DNA of 64,000 bases from Actinomycetaceae bacterium. GTDB taxonomy: Bacteria > Actinomycetota > Actinomycetes > Actinomycetales > Actinomycetaceae. Positions within the stretch are counted from its first letter, which is position 1; every line of letters starts with the position of its first letter. The translations under genes were made by a program, and so were the position numbers. The notes beneath the pieces were generated by a model that was not told the origin of the DNA, did no database searches, and saw nothing but the letters and a program-made list of their open reading frames with translations. This document shows, piece after piece, positions 54,988-63,815 of this stretch. The stretch covers positions 62,001 to 126,000 of the forward strand of contig JAUNVP010000003.1 of assembly GCA_030537615.1 (NCBI GenBank), given 5' to 3'.

Positions 54988-56913
54988 ATGCGATCCGTGT
55001 TCCGTGTCATTGCGCTTATCGCGCTCGTGGTCGCCGGGCCGCTCGTCGTCCTCGCACCTGTGGCTACAGCGAATACTTCGCCCCAGGCAACCGACCCGGC
55101 TGTATCGTCCAACGTCGCTACTGAAACCCGCACCGGAACTCGACACCTCCTGCTCACCATGCGCGGGATCACGGCAACCGATATTGACCTGTCGAACCAA
55201 GACCTCGTGGACGTGCTTCGCGATGCCAATGTCGCCAACCTGCGCACGAGCGTCATGAACCGTACCGTGACTCTCACCGAAGCGAGGGAGATCCTCAAAC
55301 CGTTCAGCAATGTTGCCGACGTCAAACACGTGGGAGACGTGACTGTTGAACCGGGAGACTCAAAACATGCCGCTCAAGTAAAAGCCGTACTTGACGCACT
55401 GGTGAATGAACTTGGCGCTGTTGATCCGAGTGCTTACGACCAGATCACCGTGGCATCGATAGCGGATGCCACCACGACCGCGCGCCTCCAGTTCGTTGCC
55501 ACCTGGATAGTGTCAGGAGACAGGCCCGGCCTACTGTTTTCCAGAGCTACGCACACGACGGGTCTAATTGGACTCGACGATCTCAACACCATACCTACCC
55601 CCGAATTTGAAACTGGGTTCGGCCATCTCGCACCTCAACAACGCACGAACGTATCTACCGCCGTCGCCAGCCTTCAGGTTCATCAGGCCCACGCCGAAGT
55701 AGCCGCCGTCGCTTCACCGTTATGGTTCACCGGTTACGGCATCGGTGCAGCACTCGGTATCATCGCGGCCCTCGCGCACTTCATCCGCCGCCCCGCAGCC
55801 GAAGGCGCAGTGAAAGGGGGACCCGCGTTCATCTGGAGAAATCTCGCCTGGTGGAACACCACAGTATTCGCGCTTCTGCCCAGTGCACTGTTACTCAATC
55901 TCTCACCATGGTGGAGGTTGCCACTTCCCCAGTTCACCCCCTTCGCGCTCACCCTCGTGCTCGCCCTGCTCATAACGGCACTCGTGCGACAAACAGAGCA
56001 TCCAATCGGCCTCGTCGCGGCGCTCACCCTCCTGCTTCTCGCCGTTGATGTCGTCGCGCGGTACGGGCTTTCTGACGACAGTGTGCTCGGCCCGCTCACC
56101 ATGACATTCCGCCGCTTCTACGGCGTCACCAACCGCATGTACATCATGCTCATTGTGGCCGGTTTGCTGACCACCTTGCCGTGGCTCGTCACCACGATGA
56201 AACACAGCCGTACGCACGCCGCTCGCGGTATCGCCGGGGTGGGTCTCGCCGTACTTCTCATTGATGCGCTCCCTGCCTGGGGGGCAGATTTCGGTGGACC
56301 GCCGGGGATTATTGCCGCTTTTGGTCTGGCCTACCTGCTGATTCGAGGAACGAGGCCGCGCTGGTTTCATGGGCTTGCGTGGGTAGCGCTCACGGTCGCG
56401 ACAATGGCGCTCATGGGGCTCATCGATGCGTTTTCTCCTGACCCCACCCACATTGCCGTCTTCTGGACCGGCCTCGTCGAGCGGAAAACCGGCGATGTTC
56501 TGATACGAAAAGCGAGTGACCTGGTGGGGACCATCGCGGGCTCACCAATCATCCTCGCAGGATTTACCGCTGCACTCATCGCCCTCATCCTGCTCGTTTA
56601 CGGCCTCAAACGTCTGCATGGGGCGAGTAAACTACACCGCGATACCTTAGCGGAAGCAACTGCGGGCACACCGCTTGCGGCAATTGGAGTTGGGATCGCC
56701 GCCGGGGTGATTATCGGTGCCTTAACAAATGATTCGGGTACCATCATGCTCGCCGACGGCTTAAGCATTGGTCTGCCAGCTTTAATCGCGGCGGCTACTC
56801 AGCGTCTTCACGCCGTTCGATCGCACAGTAGGGAGAACCTGGATTCTGCTCCTGAGATGCTTCGTGACGAAGCCTCAACGGAACTCTCTGACGGTGGAGT
56901 TTCCGCACCGTGA
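54988..56913 (+). CDS. Polytopic membrane protein with signal peptide and exported N-terminal domain
   Basis: This 641-residue protein starts with a signal peptide (MRSVFRVIALIALVVAGPLV). About 220 residues of exported domain follow (LLLTMRGITATDIDL near its start), then about ten hydrophobic helices. The membrane half carries FRRFYGVTNRMYIMLIVAGL and DALPAWGADFGGPPG. From memory this resembles large actinobacterial membrane proteins with an alkaline-phosphatase-like outer domain, but here that domain is short and lacks metal-binding motifs. Function unknown. ATG 54988 follows CCGGAG. Its 3' end overlaps the convergent glycosyltransferase gene by 119 nt. Confidence 0.7.
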   Translation: MRSVFRVIALIALVVAGPLVVLAPVATANTSPQATDPAVSSNVATETRTGTRHLLLTMRGITATDIDLSNQDLVDVLRDANVANLRTSVMNRTVTLTEAREILKPFSNVADVKHVGDVTVEPGDSKHAAQVKAVLDALVNELGAVDPSAYDQITVASIADATTTARLQFVATWIVSGDRPGLLFSRATHTTGLIGLDDLNTIPTPEFETGFGHLAPQQRTNVSTAVASLQVHQAHAEVAAVASPLWFTGYGIGAALGIIAALAHFIRRPAAEGAVKGGPAFIWRNLAWWNTTVFALLPSALLLNLSPWWRLPLPQFTPFALTLVLALLITALVRQTEHPIGLVAALTLLLLAVDVVARYGLSDDSVLGPLTMTFRRFYGVTNRMYIMLIVAGLLTTLPWLVTTMKHSRTHAARGIAGVGLAVLLIDALPAWGADFGGPPGIIAAFGLAYLLIRGTRPRWFHGLAWVALTVATMALMGLIDAFSPDPTHIAVFWTGLVERKTGDVLIRKASDLVGTIAGSPIILAGFTAALIALILLVYGLKRLHGASKLHRDTLAEATAGTPLAAIGVGIAAGVIIGALTNDSGTIMLADGLSIGLPALIAAATQRLHAVRSHSRENLDSAPEMLRDEASTELSDGGVSAP

Positions 56914-57625
56914 CGGCCCGCCACACATCCTTATACTGATCGGCACGATGCAAGTGACCCGATAGGTCGTTCCCCGTGGCGCGGTGGGTGAAGTTACAGG
57001 GCACTTCTTGGACGGTGAATCCTTTGACGAGTAGGTCGATCGTCATGCCCACTTCAACACCCCACCCGTAGGCAAACGGCATCGCTTCATTGACGGCTTC
57101 GCGAGTAATGCACCGTTGTCCCGACAGTGGAGCTTGCGGGCGGAATCCAGTGGCTTTGGTGATGGCCTTACGCGCGAGGTTCATGACGAGCCCATGGCCT
57201 CCCGCGCCCTTTTGTTTGGGAAGAACGGCGATTGCGCAATCGACCTCCCCCATCTGGACGGTTTCAATGAGGGCAGTGGCCTCGACGGCAGATTCTCCCA
57301 GATCGGCATCGAGGAACAGCAGATGCCGCGGAAGGCCGTCGGCAACATCCCTCATCGCGGCGACTTTTACTCCTGTTTCCAAGGCAGAGGCTTTACCGCG
57401 TGGCACTGAGTGTCGGACGACGACTGCTCCTGCCGAGCGCGCATGATCCTGCGTGTAGTCATCGGATCCGTCATCGACAACAACGAGCAGGTCCACTCCC
57501 GGAAGTGCTCGGCATGAACGTACCGTGGCGGCAATGTGGTGGGCTTCGTTATGCGCCGGAATTATCACTGCAACCCGGTGTTTGACCGGAGTTTGTTGAA
57601 AGCTATCACTCACTGGCTTATCCAC
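56795..57625 (-). CDS. Family 2 glycosyltransferase
   Basis: This 276-residue GT-A enzyme has VAVIIPAHNEAHHI at the nucleotide-binding strand, VVDDGSDD, and the metal-binding FLDADLGES. The C-terminal FTVQEVPCNFTHRATGNDL resembles polyprenyl-phosphate mannosyl- or glucosyltransferase-like enzymes. It should transfer a sugar from a nucleotide donor to a lipid or glycan at the membrane. GTG 57625 follows AAGGGCC. Its last 39 codons are antisense to the membrane protein's last codons. Confidence 0.85.
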   Translation of the reverse strand: MDKPVSDSFQQTPVKHRVAVIIPAHNEAHHIAATVRSCRALPGVDLLVVVDDGSDDYTQDHARSAGAVVVRHSVPRGKASALETGVKVAAMRDVADGLPRHLLFLDADLGESAVEATALIETVQMGEVDCAIAVLPKQKGAGGHGLVMNLARKAITKATGFRPQAPLSGQRCITREAVNEAMPFAYGWGVEVGMTIDLLVKGFTVQEVPCNFTHRATGNDLSGHLHRADQYKDVWRAVTVRKLHRQRVPLRLRHEASQEQNPGSPYCAIERREDAE

Positions 57626-57703
57626 TCTCTTGGCCCTTCAGTAGCGCAGATACCGCCATCGTAACGCGCGGCACTGCCGCGCGTAGTGCGTCCCAACGAT
57701 GTT

Positions 57704-58588
57704 TTATCGCAACGACACCTGACGGGAGACGAGGCCGGAGCGGGCGCGCCGTTCATCATCGGTCAAACTGTCCTTGACTGCCAGCGCCGCTTCCAGATTC
57801 TTCTCGAGTTCTTCCGCAGCTTCCGTCAGTTCATCGGCTTCGATGTCGCCGGGGAACTCGAACACCGGAATTGAGAGTCCCAGTGCGCGGAATGCACCGA
57901 TAAACCGTGAATCGTGGCCGAGCGTCAACTGGTCTTTGACCTGCAAGCGTGCGAGCGCGGTAAAGAGCTGTGTTTCATCTTCATCACGAACCCAGCGAAC
58001 AAAGATCTTGTTCATTCGGTGCCAGTAGGTGTTGTCAACGCCGGGGACGACGGCGGTTGGCACGAGATCTTTTGCGCTTTCCTCAATGGCGGCGCGCACA
58101 TCAGCCTCATCGTCGGCACCGGGAGCAAGCCAGAAACCGAGGTCATTTTCGATTGTCAGCTCGCCGACGGATTCAATCATGTCCGCGATGCGTGGGCCGG
58201 GATTACGCACATCAACGTGAACGACATTCGGCTCAGCTTCGCCAGCATCGACTGTGTCTTTGAGGGCGAGGGCGGCGGCGAGTGCAACTCCCAGATCGTG
58301 TCCGGCATCGCCGGAATGGGAGCGGGTTTGGAGGGCGAGAAGTACCTCTCCGTCGGAGCGAACCATGGCCGGGGCGGCATCGGGGAGCAGGGTGACGATA
58401 GTGATGTCACGCGCCCCGTACTCGGCCGTTGTTTTTGCCGGGAGGGTTGCGGCAGGAATCAGCTCGCGCATGGCGACAAGTTGTGCTTCGCAGGCCATTC
58501 CTTCGAAGGGTCGGGCAACGGGTGGGATGGGTGGTCGGAACGACCTCCCTTTGGTTGCCACCTTCTTGCGACGCGACTTCTTGCCCAT
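57704..58588 (-). CDS. DUF5926-family protein
   Basis: This 294-residue soluble protein has a very basic N-terminus (MGKKSRRKKVATKG) and the family segments RPFEGMACEAQLVAMRELIP and YWHRMNKIFVRWVRDED. I recognise it as the actinobacteria-restricted DUF5926 family, of unknown function. The start is ATG 58588, with GGAACCG upstream. The basic head suggests RNA or ribosome contact (inference). The rhodanese gene lies 75 nt upstream on the same strand. Confidence 0.78.
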   Translation of the reverse strand: MGKKSRRKKVATKGRSFRPPIPPVARPFEGMACEAQLVAMRELIPAATLPAKTTAEYGARDITIVTLLPDAAPAMVRSDGEVLLALQTRSHSGDAGHDLGVALAAALALKDTVDAGEAEPNVVHVDVRNPGPRIADMIESVGELTIENDLGFWLAPGADDEADVRAAIEESAKDLVPTAVVPGVDNTYWHRMNKIFVRWVRDEDETQLFTALARLQVKDQLTLGHDSRFIGAFRALGLSIPVFEFPGDIEADELTEAAEELEKNLEAALAVKDSLTDDERRARSGLVSRQVSLR

Positions 58589-58663
58589 CGGTTCCTACTT
58601 TCCCTCTCCAAGCTTGTGCGGATTATCCGCTCGATCACAGCGATATTGTACTGGGTTTGCCGC

Positions 58664-59014
58664 TCACATGATCTCTGGAATGGAACCGTCCTCCGACGCC
58701 AGCGGTAAGCCAATGGCCTGCCAATGCAACATTCCATCGACGAGAGGCATTGAATCGAATCCGTTTCGATTGAGCCACTCGGCGACCTTACGCGCCCTCC
58801 CGCCCGAACGACAGACAATAATGAGATCGTCTTCGGGGAGGTCATCGAGAGCGTTCGGAATATCATCGGCGGGAATGTGGATAGCTCCGGGCGCATGGCC
58901 GGCCTCCCACTCCATGTCTTCACGCACGTCAACTATGGCGTAACCGTCGGGAGTAAGGCCGTCCACATCAAAATCTTCGGCCTTAACCGGGCCAGGTGGA
59001 ATAGGAAATGTCAT
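58664..59014 (-). CDS. Rhodanese-like sulfurtransferase domain protein
   Basis: This single-domain rhodanese of 116 residues has IVDVREDMEWEAGHAPGAIHIP and the active loop CRSGGRA with the catalytic Cys. It could carry persulfide sulfur for thiolation or act as a binding module. ATG 59014 lies in a 41-nt gap shared with the divergent dehydrogenase gene. The sulfur acceptor is unknown. Confidence 0.88.
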   Translation of the reverse strand: MTFPIPPGPVKAEDFDVDGLTPDGYAIVDVREDMEWEAGHAPGAIHIPADDIPNALDDLPEDDLIIVCRSGGRARKVAEWLNRNGFDSMPLVDGMLHWQAIGLPLASEDGSIPEIM

Positions 59015-59055
59015 GATTTAACAGTAACCGTTGTGTCAAGGCCCAAGGAGACCTC

Positions 59056-60006
59056 GTGAAGATCATCATTCCTCAGACGCCAGCGTTTGATTTTGAACTC
59101 CCCTCGGATATTGAGGTCGTCAAGATCTCCGAACATGAAACTGTTCCCGAAGAGCACCGCGACGCTGAGGTCGCAATCCTATGGGGCATGCGTCCAACCG
59201 TGCAAAGCTTCGTCGATCAACTGCCGAATGTGCGGTGGTTCCAAACTCTATCAGCCGGTCCTGACGGCCTCCTGCGCTCCACCATGCGCGACGACGTTGT
59301 CATCACCAACGGCCTCCACTTCCACGATCGCCCGGTTGCCGAGCACACGCTTGGCCTCGCACTGGCCCTGGCTCGTGAACTTCCCGCCGCACTCGATGCC
59401 CAGCGCGACCACCGCTGGGCCAGCGAGTTGGGGCGGGCGCATCCGTTACATGAAGAACACCGAGTGACAACTGTCGTGGGGTCGAAAGTGGTCGTGTGGG
59501 GTTTCGGTGCCATCGGTCAGCAGATCGGTCGCGTGTTTGCGGCGTGCGGATCGAACGTTACCGGGATCGCTCAAAGCGCGGGGCAGCGAGCCGGATTCCC
59601 GGTTGTCACCGCCGATAAACTGACAGAAACTATCTCAGACTGCGATATTCTCGTCATGGTTTTGCCGAACACGGACTCAACCGTCAATGTTCTCAACGCC
59701 GAGGTGCTTGCCGCTCTCCCGTCCCGCGCCCTCGTGGTCAATGTGGGGCGAGGGACAACCGTGGACGAGGATGCACTCATGGCGGCACTACGTAACGGCG
59801 ATATCGGTGGAGCTGCGATTGATGTCGTTAAAGACGAGCCGCTTCCGGAGGATTCTCCCCTGTGGGATACCCCGAATCTGCTCATCACCCCCCATTCAGC
59901 CGGAGGTCGGCCCGATGGCATGGGGGACTTGATTCTCCATAACTTAGAGGCCTTTCGTCACGGCCGCATAGACGATATGCGAGCGGTTGTTCGCTCTCCG
60001 AAATAG
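59056..60006 (+). CDS. D-isomer-specific 2-hydroxyacid dehydrogenase
   Basis: This 316-residue enzyme has the NAD-binding motif VWGFGAIGQQIG, then NVGRGTTVDEDAL (Arg), a KDEPLPEDSPLWDTPN segment with the catalytic Glu, and TPHSAGG with the catalytic His. It reduces 2-keto acids or oxidises D-2-hydroxy acids. GTG 59056 follows AAGGAGACCTC. The substrate is unknown. phosphoglucomutase follows 62 nt downstream. Confidence 0.9.
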   Translation: MKIIIPQTPAFDFELPSDIEVVKISEHETVPEEHRDAEVAILWGMRPTVQSFVDQLPNVRWFQTLSAGPDGLLRSTMRDDVVITNGLHFHDRPVAEHTLGLALALARELPAALDAQRDHRWASELGRAHPLHEEHRVTTVVGSKVVVWGFGAIGQQIGRVFAACGSNVTGIAQSAGQRAGFPVVTADKLTETISDCDILVMVLPNTDSTVNVLNAEVLAALPSRALVVNVGRGTTVDEDALMAALRNGDIGGAAIDVVKDEPLPEDSPLWDTPNLLITPHSAGGRPDGMGDLILHNLEAFRHGRIDDMRAVVRSPK

Positions 60007-60068
60007 CAGGAAAATTCGCATGTTAGGACGCATATGAAATTTTGCGTGACACATGACACAATTGCGGT

Positions 60069-61748
60069 ATGCATGAAAGAGCAGGCACAGTAGCCAAACC
60101 AGAAGATCTTATTAACGTCGACGAAGTCCTTTCGGCTTACTACGACATCGAGCCCGATGTCGAGAATCCAAATCAAAAGGTCGTGTTCGGTACCTCCGGA
60201 CACCGCGGTTCGTCCCTCGATGGAGCCTTCAATGAGGCGCATATCGTGGCGACGACCCAAGCTATCGTCGAATACCGCGCATCGCAGGGCTTCAACGGTC
60301 CGCTGTTTATCGGCCGTGACACGCACGCCCTATCCGAGCCCGCCTGGCGATCGGCGCTCGAAGTCCTGATCGCCGCCGGCGTCAACGTGCAGATTGATTC
60401 TCGCGGGTCGTTCACGCCCACTCCGGCCGTATCGCACGCGATCCTCAAGGCCAATGGAGCAGGAACCCCCGGTGGAGTTCGCACCAGCGGAGACGGCCTC
60501 GCCGATGGTATCGTCGTCACGCCCTCCCACAATCCTCCCCGTGACGGTGGCTTCAAGTACAACCCGCCCCACGGCGGCCCCGCCGACTCGGATGCGACCT
60601 CCTGGATTGCGAACCGCGCGAACGAGATCCTCGCCGGTGACTGGAGAGAAGTCAAGCGAATTACCGGCAAAGACATGCTCGACGAACCGAACGTCAGCAA
60701 GTACGACTACCTCGGCACCTACGTCGACGATCTCCCCTCGGTCATCGATATTGACGCCATCCGGGAAGCCGGCGTGCGCATTGGTGCCGATCCCCTCGGT
60801 GGCGCAGCAGTCGACTACTGGGGGGCAATCGGAGAGCGCTTCGGACTCGAACTGACGGTCGTTAATCCGAATGTCGACCCGACATGGAAGTTCATGACGC
60901 TCGATTGGGACGGCAAGATCCGTATGGACTGCTCCTCCCCGAATGCCATGGCTTCACTACGAGAAGCCATGACACCCGACAAGTACGGTAAAACTCCGTA
61001 CGACGTGGCAACCGGTAATGACGCGGACTCTGATCGGCACGGTATCGTCACCTCCGACGGGCTGATGAATCCGAACCACTATCTCGCCGTAGCGATCGAA
61101 TATCTGTTTACCCACCGGCCCGGCTGGCCGGCAGACTGCGCCGTCGGCAAGACCCTCGTCTCCTCAGCGCTCATCGACCGCGTCGTCGCTGACATCGGAC
61201 GCAAGCTGATTGAAGTCCCCGTCGGCTTCAAGTATTTCGTTCCCGGTTTACTCTCGGGTGAAGTCGGGTTCGGCGGCGAAGAATCCGCTGGCGCAAGCTT
61301 CCTGCGTAAGGATGGCACGGTGTGGACAACCGACAAGGACGGCATTATCCTCGCCCTGTTGGCCGCAGAGATCATCGCTGTGACCGGAAAGTCCCCCTCG
61401 CAGCTCCACCGCGAACAGGTTGAGCGCTTCGGTGACTCAGCTTACGCTCGCATCGATAACGCCGCATCGAAAGACGAGAAAGCCAAACTCGCTAAACTTT
61501 CACCTGAAGATGTGACGGCGACGGAACTCGCCGGTGAAGAAATCACCGCGCGTCTAGTTAACGCGCCGGGTAACGATGCCGCTATCGGCGGCCTCAAGGT
61601 GACGACTGAAAACGCGTGGTTTGCTGCTCGTCCCTCGGGTACGGAGGATGTGTACAAGATCTACGCCGAATCGTTCAAGGGCGAAGATCACCTTAAGCAG
61701 GTGCAAGATGAAGCGAAGAACGTAGTCGCTGCCGCACTGGGAGGTTAA
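60069..61748 (+). CDS. pgm: Alpha-D-glucose-specific phosphoglucomutase
   Basis: This 559-residue enzyme starts with [20 protein letters not shown], typical of Pgm. The phosphoserine loop is [16 protein letters not shown], and the metal-binding loop [10 protein letters not shown] and the sugar-binding [10 protein letters not shown] are present. It interconverts glucose 1- and 6-phosphate for glycogen and cell-wall precursors. ATG 60069 has no ribosome site. A strong terminator follows. Confidence 0.95.
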   Translation: MHERAGTVAKPEDLINVDEVLSAYYDIEPDVENPNQKVVFGTSGHRGSSLDGAFNEAHIVATTQAIVEYRASQGFNGPLFIGRDTHALSEPAWRSALEVLIAAGVNVQIDSRGSFTPTPAVSHAILKANGAGTPGGVRTSGDGLADGIVVTPSHNPPRDGGFKYNPPHGGPADSDATSWIANRANEILAGDWREVKRITGKDMLDEPNVSKYDYLGTYVDDLPSVIDIDAIREAGVRIGADPLGGAAVDYWGAIGERFGLELTVVNPNVDPTWKFMTLDWDGKIRMDCSSPNAMASLREAMTPDKYGKTPYDVATGNDADSDRHGIVTSDGLMNPNHYLAVAIEYLFTHRPGWPADCAVGKTLVSSALIDRVVADIGRKLIEVPVGFKYFVPGLLSGEVGFGGEESAGASFLRKDGTVWTTDKDGIILALLAAEIIAVTGKSPSQLHREQVERFGDSAYARIDNAASKDEKAKLAKLSPEDVTATELAGEEITARLVNAPGNDAAIGGLKVTTENAWFAARPSGTEDVYKIYAESFKGEDHLKQVQDEAKNVVAAALGG

Positions 61749-61770
61749 TTCTTCCTTTCTACCTCGATTA

Positions 61771-61807
61771 GTCTGCCGCAAGTCAAATGACTTGCGGCAG
61801 ACTTTTT
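61771..61807 (+). terminator. Rho-independent terminator of pgm
   Basis: GTCTGCCGCAAGTCA pairs perfectly with TGACTTGCGGCAGAC around AA, followed by TTTTT. It begins 22 bases after the pgm stop. Confidence 0.92.
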
Positions 61808-61820
61808 CACCGGCCTCAAC

Positions 61821-61904
61821 CATTGATTCCGACAGGTCGCTTGAAATTCGCATCGATTCTGACACTTGTGCGGGTATCTGGGTGGCTAGGTGTCGGAATC
61901 GAGG
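61821..61904. repeat. Three copies of the TCGATTCCGAC element, one inverted
   Basis: ATTGATTCCGACAGG (about 61822-61836) and CATCGATTCTGACACTTG (61851-61868) are direct copies. TGTCGGAATCGAGG (61891-61904) is the inverted form. The middle and last copies make an inverted repeat with about 25 bases between. Two further copies lie near 54.8 kb. They occupy the pgm-RDD convergent gap. Confidence 0.45.
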
Positions 61905-61953
61905 TGCGGGGAGGGGATGTCACAGCGGAGGGGACACGGTAGTGACAGGAGGA

Positions 61954-62769
61954 TCAGGATGCCGATTTGCTACTGGCGAGGATGCGTTCGCTCAAACGTC
62001 GGTTGCGAGCCAGACGTTGACCGTCTCGCCGTGCCCGCTCAGCGGTGACGGCCATGAGGAAATCCTCGGGATTAACCGAGGCATCGGGCAGAGGATAGAC
62101 ATACTGCGCGGTTTGCCGGGCCAAGTCGCTGGCAAGCTGGGTTCGAGCCGGGCCGTAGAACGTGGCGCGGCGCCCAATGAACTGGCGGATCGCGAGGGCG
62201 AGGCCGGGTGGGAGTGACGCGACATCGGCAGACGAGGCCCACTGCTGAAGATGGGGAGGCATCGGCATCGGCGGATTAACTTTCAAGGGGATGCGCTCTT
62301 TAATCACGAGAGTACCGGCGGCTATATCGCCGAGCCGGCGGCCTTTACGAGACAGAAGTACCGAAATAATTGCCATGACACCGGATGTTCCCCAGATCTC
62401 GACGACTCCGATGAGATGGCGCACCAAGGCCTGTTGGAATCCGGATGGCCCCTGATCGTCGCGTACGACGCGGGTGCCAAAAATGAATCTCCCAATGGAC
62501 TTACCGTGGGTCAGTGTTTCGACGGTGACAGGGAAGCCCACTAATCCGAGGAAAATCGTCAAAATAATGAGCACCCGAGCAATAGCGAAATCCCATTGCA
62601 CGTCACTCGAGAGGACGAGATACACGAATGCGAACATCATGATCCCGGACATCAGCATGTCGATCAGACACGCTCCGATTCGAAGTGCGATACCGGCTGA
62701 GGGGATGTCGAGAGCGACACCTTCACCGACAACAATGTCATCGGCGACGAGATTCGGCGTTTGATTCAT
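61954..62769 (-). CDS. RDD-family membrane protein
   Basis: This 271-residue protein has an RDD domain: ALRIGACLIDMLMSGIMMF (Arg then Asp), a second helix, and GKSIGRFIFGTRVVRDDQG plus SRKGRRLGDIAAGTLV. About 110 residues of hydrophilic tail follow (RQFIGRRATFYGPARTQLA). The frame is open to 62904, but ATG 62769 gives the family N-terminus and is preceded by a TAACGT box seven bases upstream. RDD genes commonly adjoin SpoIIM, DUF58 and MoxR genes in actinobacteria, as here. Function is uncertain; ion transport or stress roles are proposed for some members. Confidence 0.85.
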   Translation of the reverse strand: MNQTPNLVADDIVVGEGVALDIPSAGIALRIGACLIDMLMSGIMMFAFVYLVLSSDVQWDFAIARVLIILTIFLGLVGFPVTVETLTHGKSIGRFIFGTRVVRDDQGPSGFQQALVRHLIGVVEIWGTSGVMAIISVLLSRKGRRLGDIAAGTLVIKERIPLKVNPPMPMPPHLQQWASSADVASLPPGLALAIRQFIGRRATFYGPARTQLASDLARQTAQYVYPLPDASVNPEDFLMAVTAERARRDGQRLARNRRLSERILASSKSAS

Positions 62770-62776
62770 GACACAT

Positions 62777-62782
62777 ACGTTA
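62777..62782 (-). promoter_or_regulatory. Possible -10 hexamer for the RDD gene
   Basis: TAACGT on the minus strand lies seven bases before ATG 62769. With the opposite box at 62791-62796 it gives two divergent, seemingly leaderless promoters in a 34-nt gap. Confidence 0.45.
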
Positions 62783-62790
62783 CCGTCACG

Positions 62791-62796
62791 TACTCT
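62791..62796 (+). promoter_or_regulatory. Possible -10 hexamer for the SpoIIM gene
   Basis: TACTCT lies seven bases before ATG 62804, which has no ribosome site, consistent with a leaderless transcript. Confidence 0.45.
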
Positions 62797-62803
62797 TAAA
62801 CCC

Positions 62804-63799
62804 ATGGATCTCGACGCATTTGTTTCCGCGAACGAACCACTGTGGCGTGAGCTGGAAAGTTTGACGCGCGAACCCCACCTGAATGCGAAACAATCCGAAC
62901 GCATTGTTGATCTCTATCAGCGCACCTCAACTCACCTGTCGATGCTTCGCTCGCAGTCTCCCGACCCCACCTTGGTTATGGCCCTATCGAGCCTGCTCGC
63001 CCGAGCACGTCGGCGCACCGGACGAGCCCACACCTCCACATTCCGCCGAACCGGTGCCTTCTTCACCGAGCGGTTTCCCGCCACCTTGTACCGTCTGCGG
63101 TGGTGGTGGATTGGTTCCATGATCGGTAGCTACGTGCTCGCTGCAATCATGGCGTGGTGGGTGATCGAGCATCCCGACCTCCATAGTTTTCTCGGTAGTC
63201 CAGAACAGATTGAACGCCTTGTCGAACATGATTTCGAGGCCTATTACTCCGAATATGCCGCCACTCATTTTGGTCTGTCAGTGTGGACAAACAATGCGTG
63301 GGTATCAGCCCTATGCATTGCGCTAGGCGTGACGGGAATCGGCGTCATCTACGTGCTATTTAACAACATGGCGAACCTCGGCATTAACGCGGCCTTGATG
63401 ATCTACTACGGAAAAGCCGGATTGTTCTTCGGCCTCATCACCCCGCACGGCCTGCTTGAACTCACCTGCGTATTCGTCGCCGCCGGTACGGGGCTGTCAC
63501 TATTTTGGTCGTGGGTCGCTCCCGGCAATCGAACCCGAACAGATTCGTTCGCCTACCACGGACGTACGGCGATGAATGTTGTGCTCGGTCTTGTGCTCGT
63601 ACTCGCAGTATGCGGATTTATCGAAGCGTTCGTCACGCCGTCGTCGCTACCGACTCCGGCGCGCGTGGGCATCGGCATCGTCGTGTGGCTCGCCTTCATG
63701 TGGTACGCACTCATTCACGGTCGCAAACAGGTGAAAGCAGGGATCACCGGCGACATCGAGCAGTGGCGCCGCCGCGAAGAGATCGTCGCCGTTTCCTAG
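62804..63799 (+). CDS. SpoIIM (stage II sporulation M)-family membrane protein
   Basis: This 331-residue protein has an N-terminal soluble helix bundle (MDLDAFVSANEPLWRELESL) and about five membrane helices. FNNMANLGINAALMIYYGK and FGLITPHGLLELTCVFVAAG are the typical SpoIIM conserved stretch. In Bacillus, SpoIIM belongs to the peptidoglycan hydrolysis complex that drives engulfment. In actinobacteria the family occurs without sporulation, next to RDD, DUF58 and MoxR genes. ATG 62804 is chosen over ACG- or upstream starts because of the -10 box and family N-terminus. Confidence 0.87.
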   Translation: MDLDAFVSANEPLWRELESLTREPHLNAKQSERIVDLYQRTSTHLSMLRSQSPDPTLVMALSSLLARARRRTGRAHTSTFRRTGAFFTERFPATLYRLRWWWIGSMIGSYVLAAIMAWWVIEHPDLHSFLGSPEQIERLVEHDFEAYYSEYAATHFGLSVWTNNAWVSALCIALGVTGIGVIYVLFNNMANLGINAALMIYYGKAGLFFGLITPHGLLELTCVFVAAGTGLSLFWSWVAPGNRTRTDSFAYHGRTAMNVVLGLVLVLAVCGFIEAFVTPSSLPTPARVGIGIVVWLAFMWYALIHGRKQVKAGITGDIEQWRRREEIVAVS

Positions 63800-63815
63800 G
63801 GGCCTAGTCCTCAGG

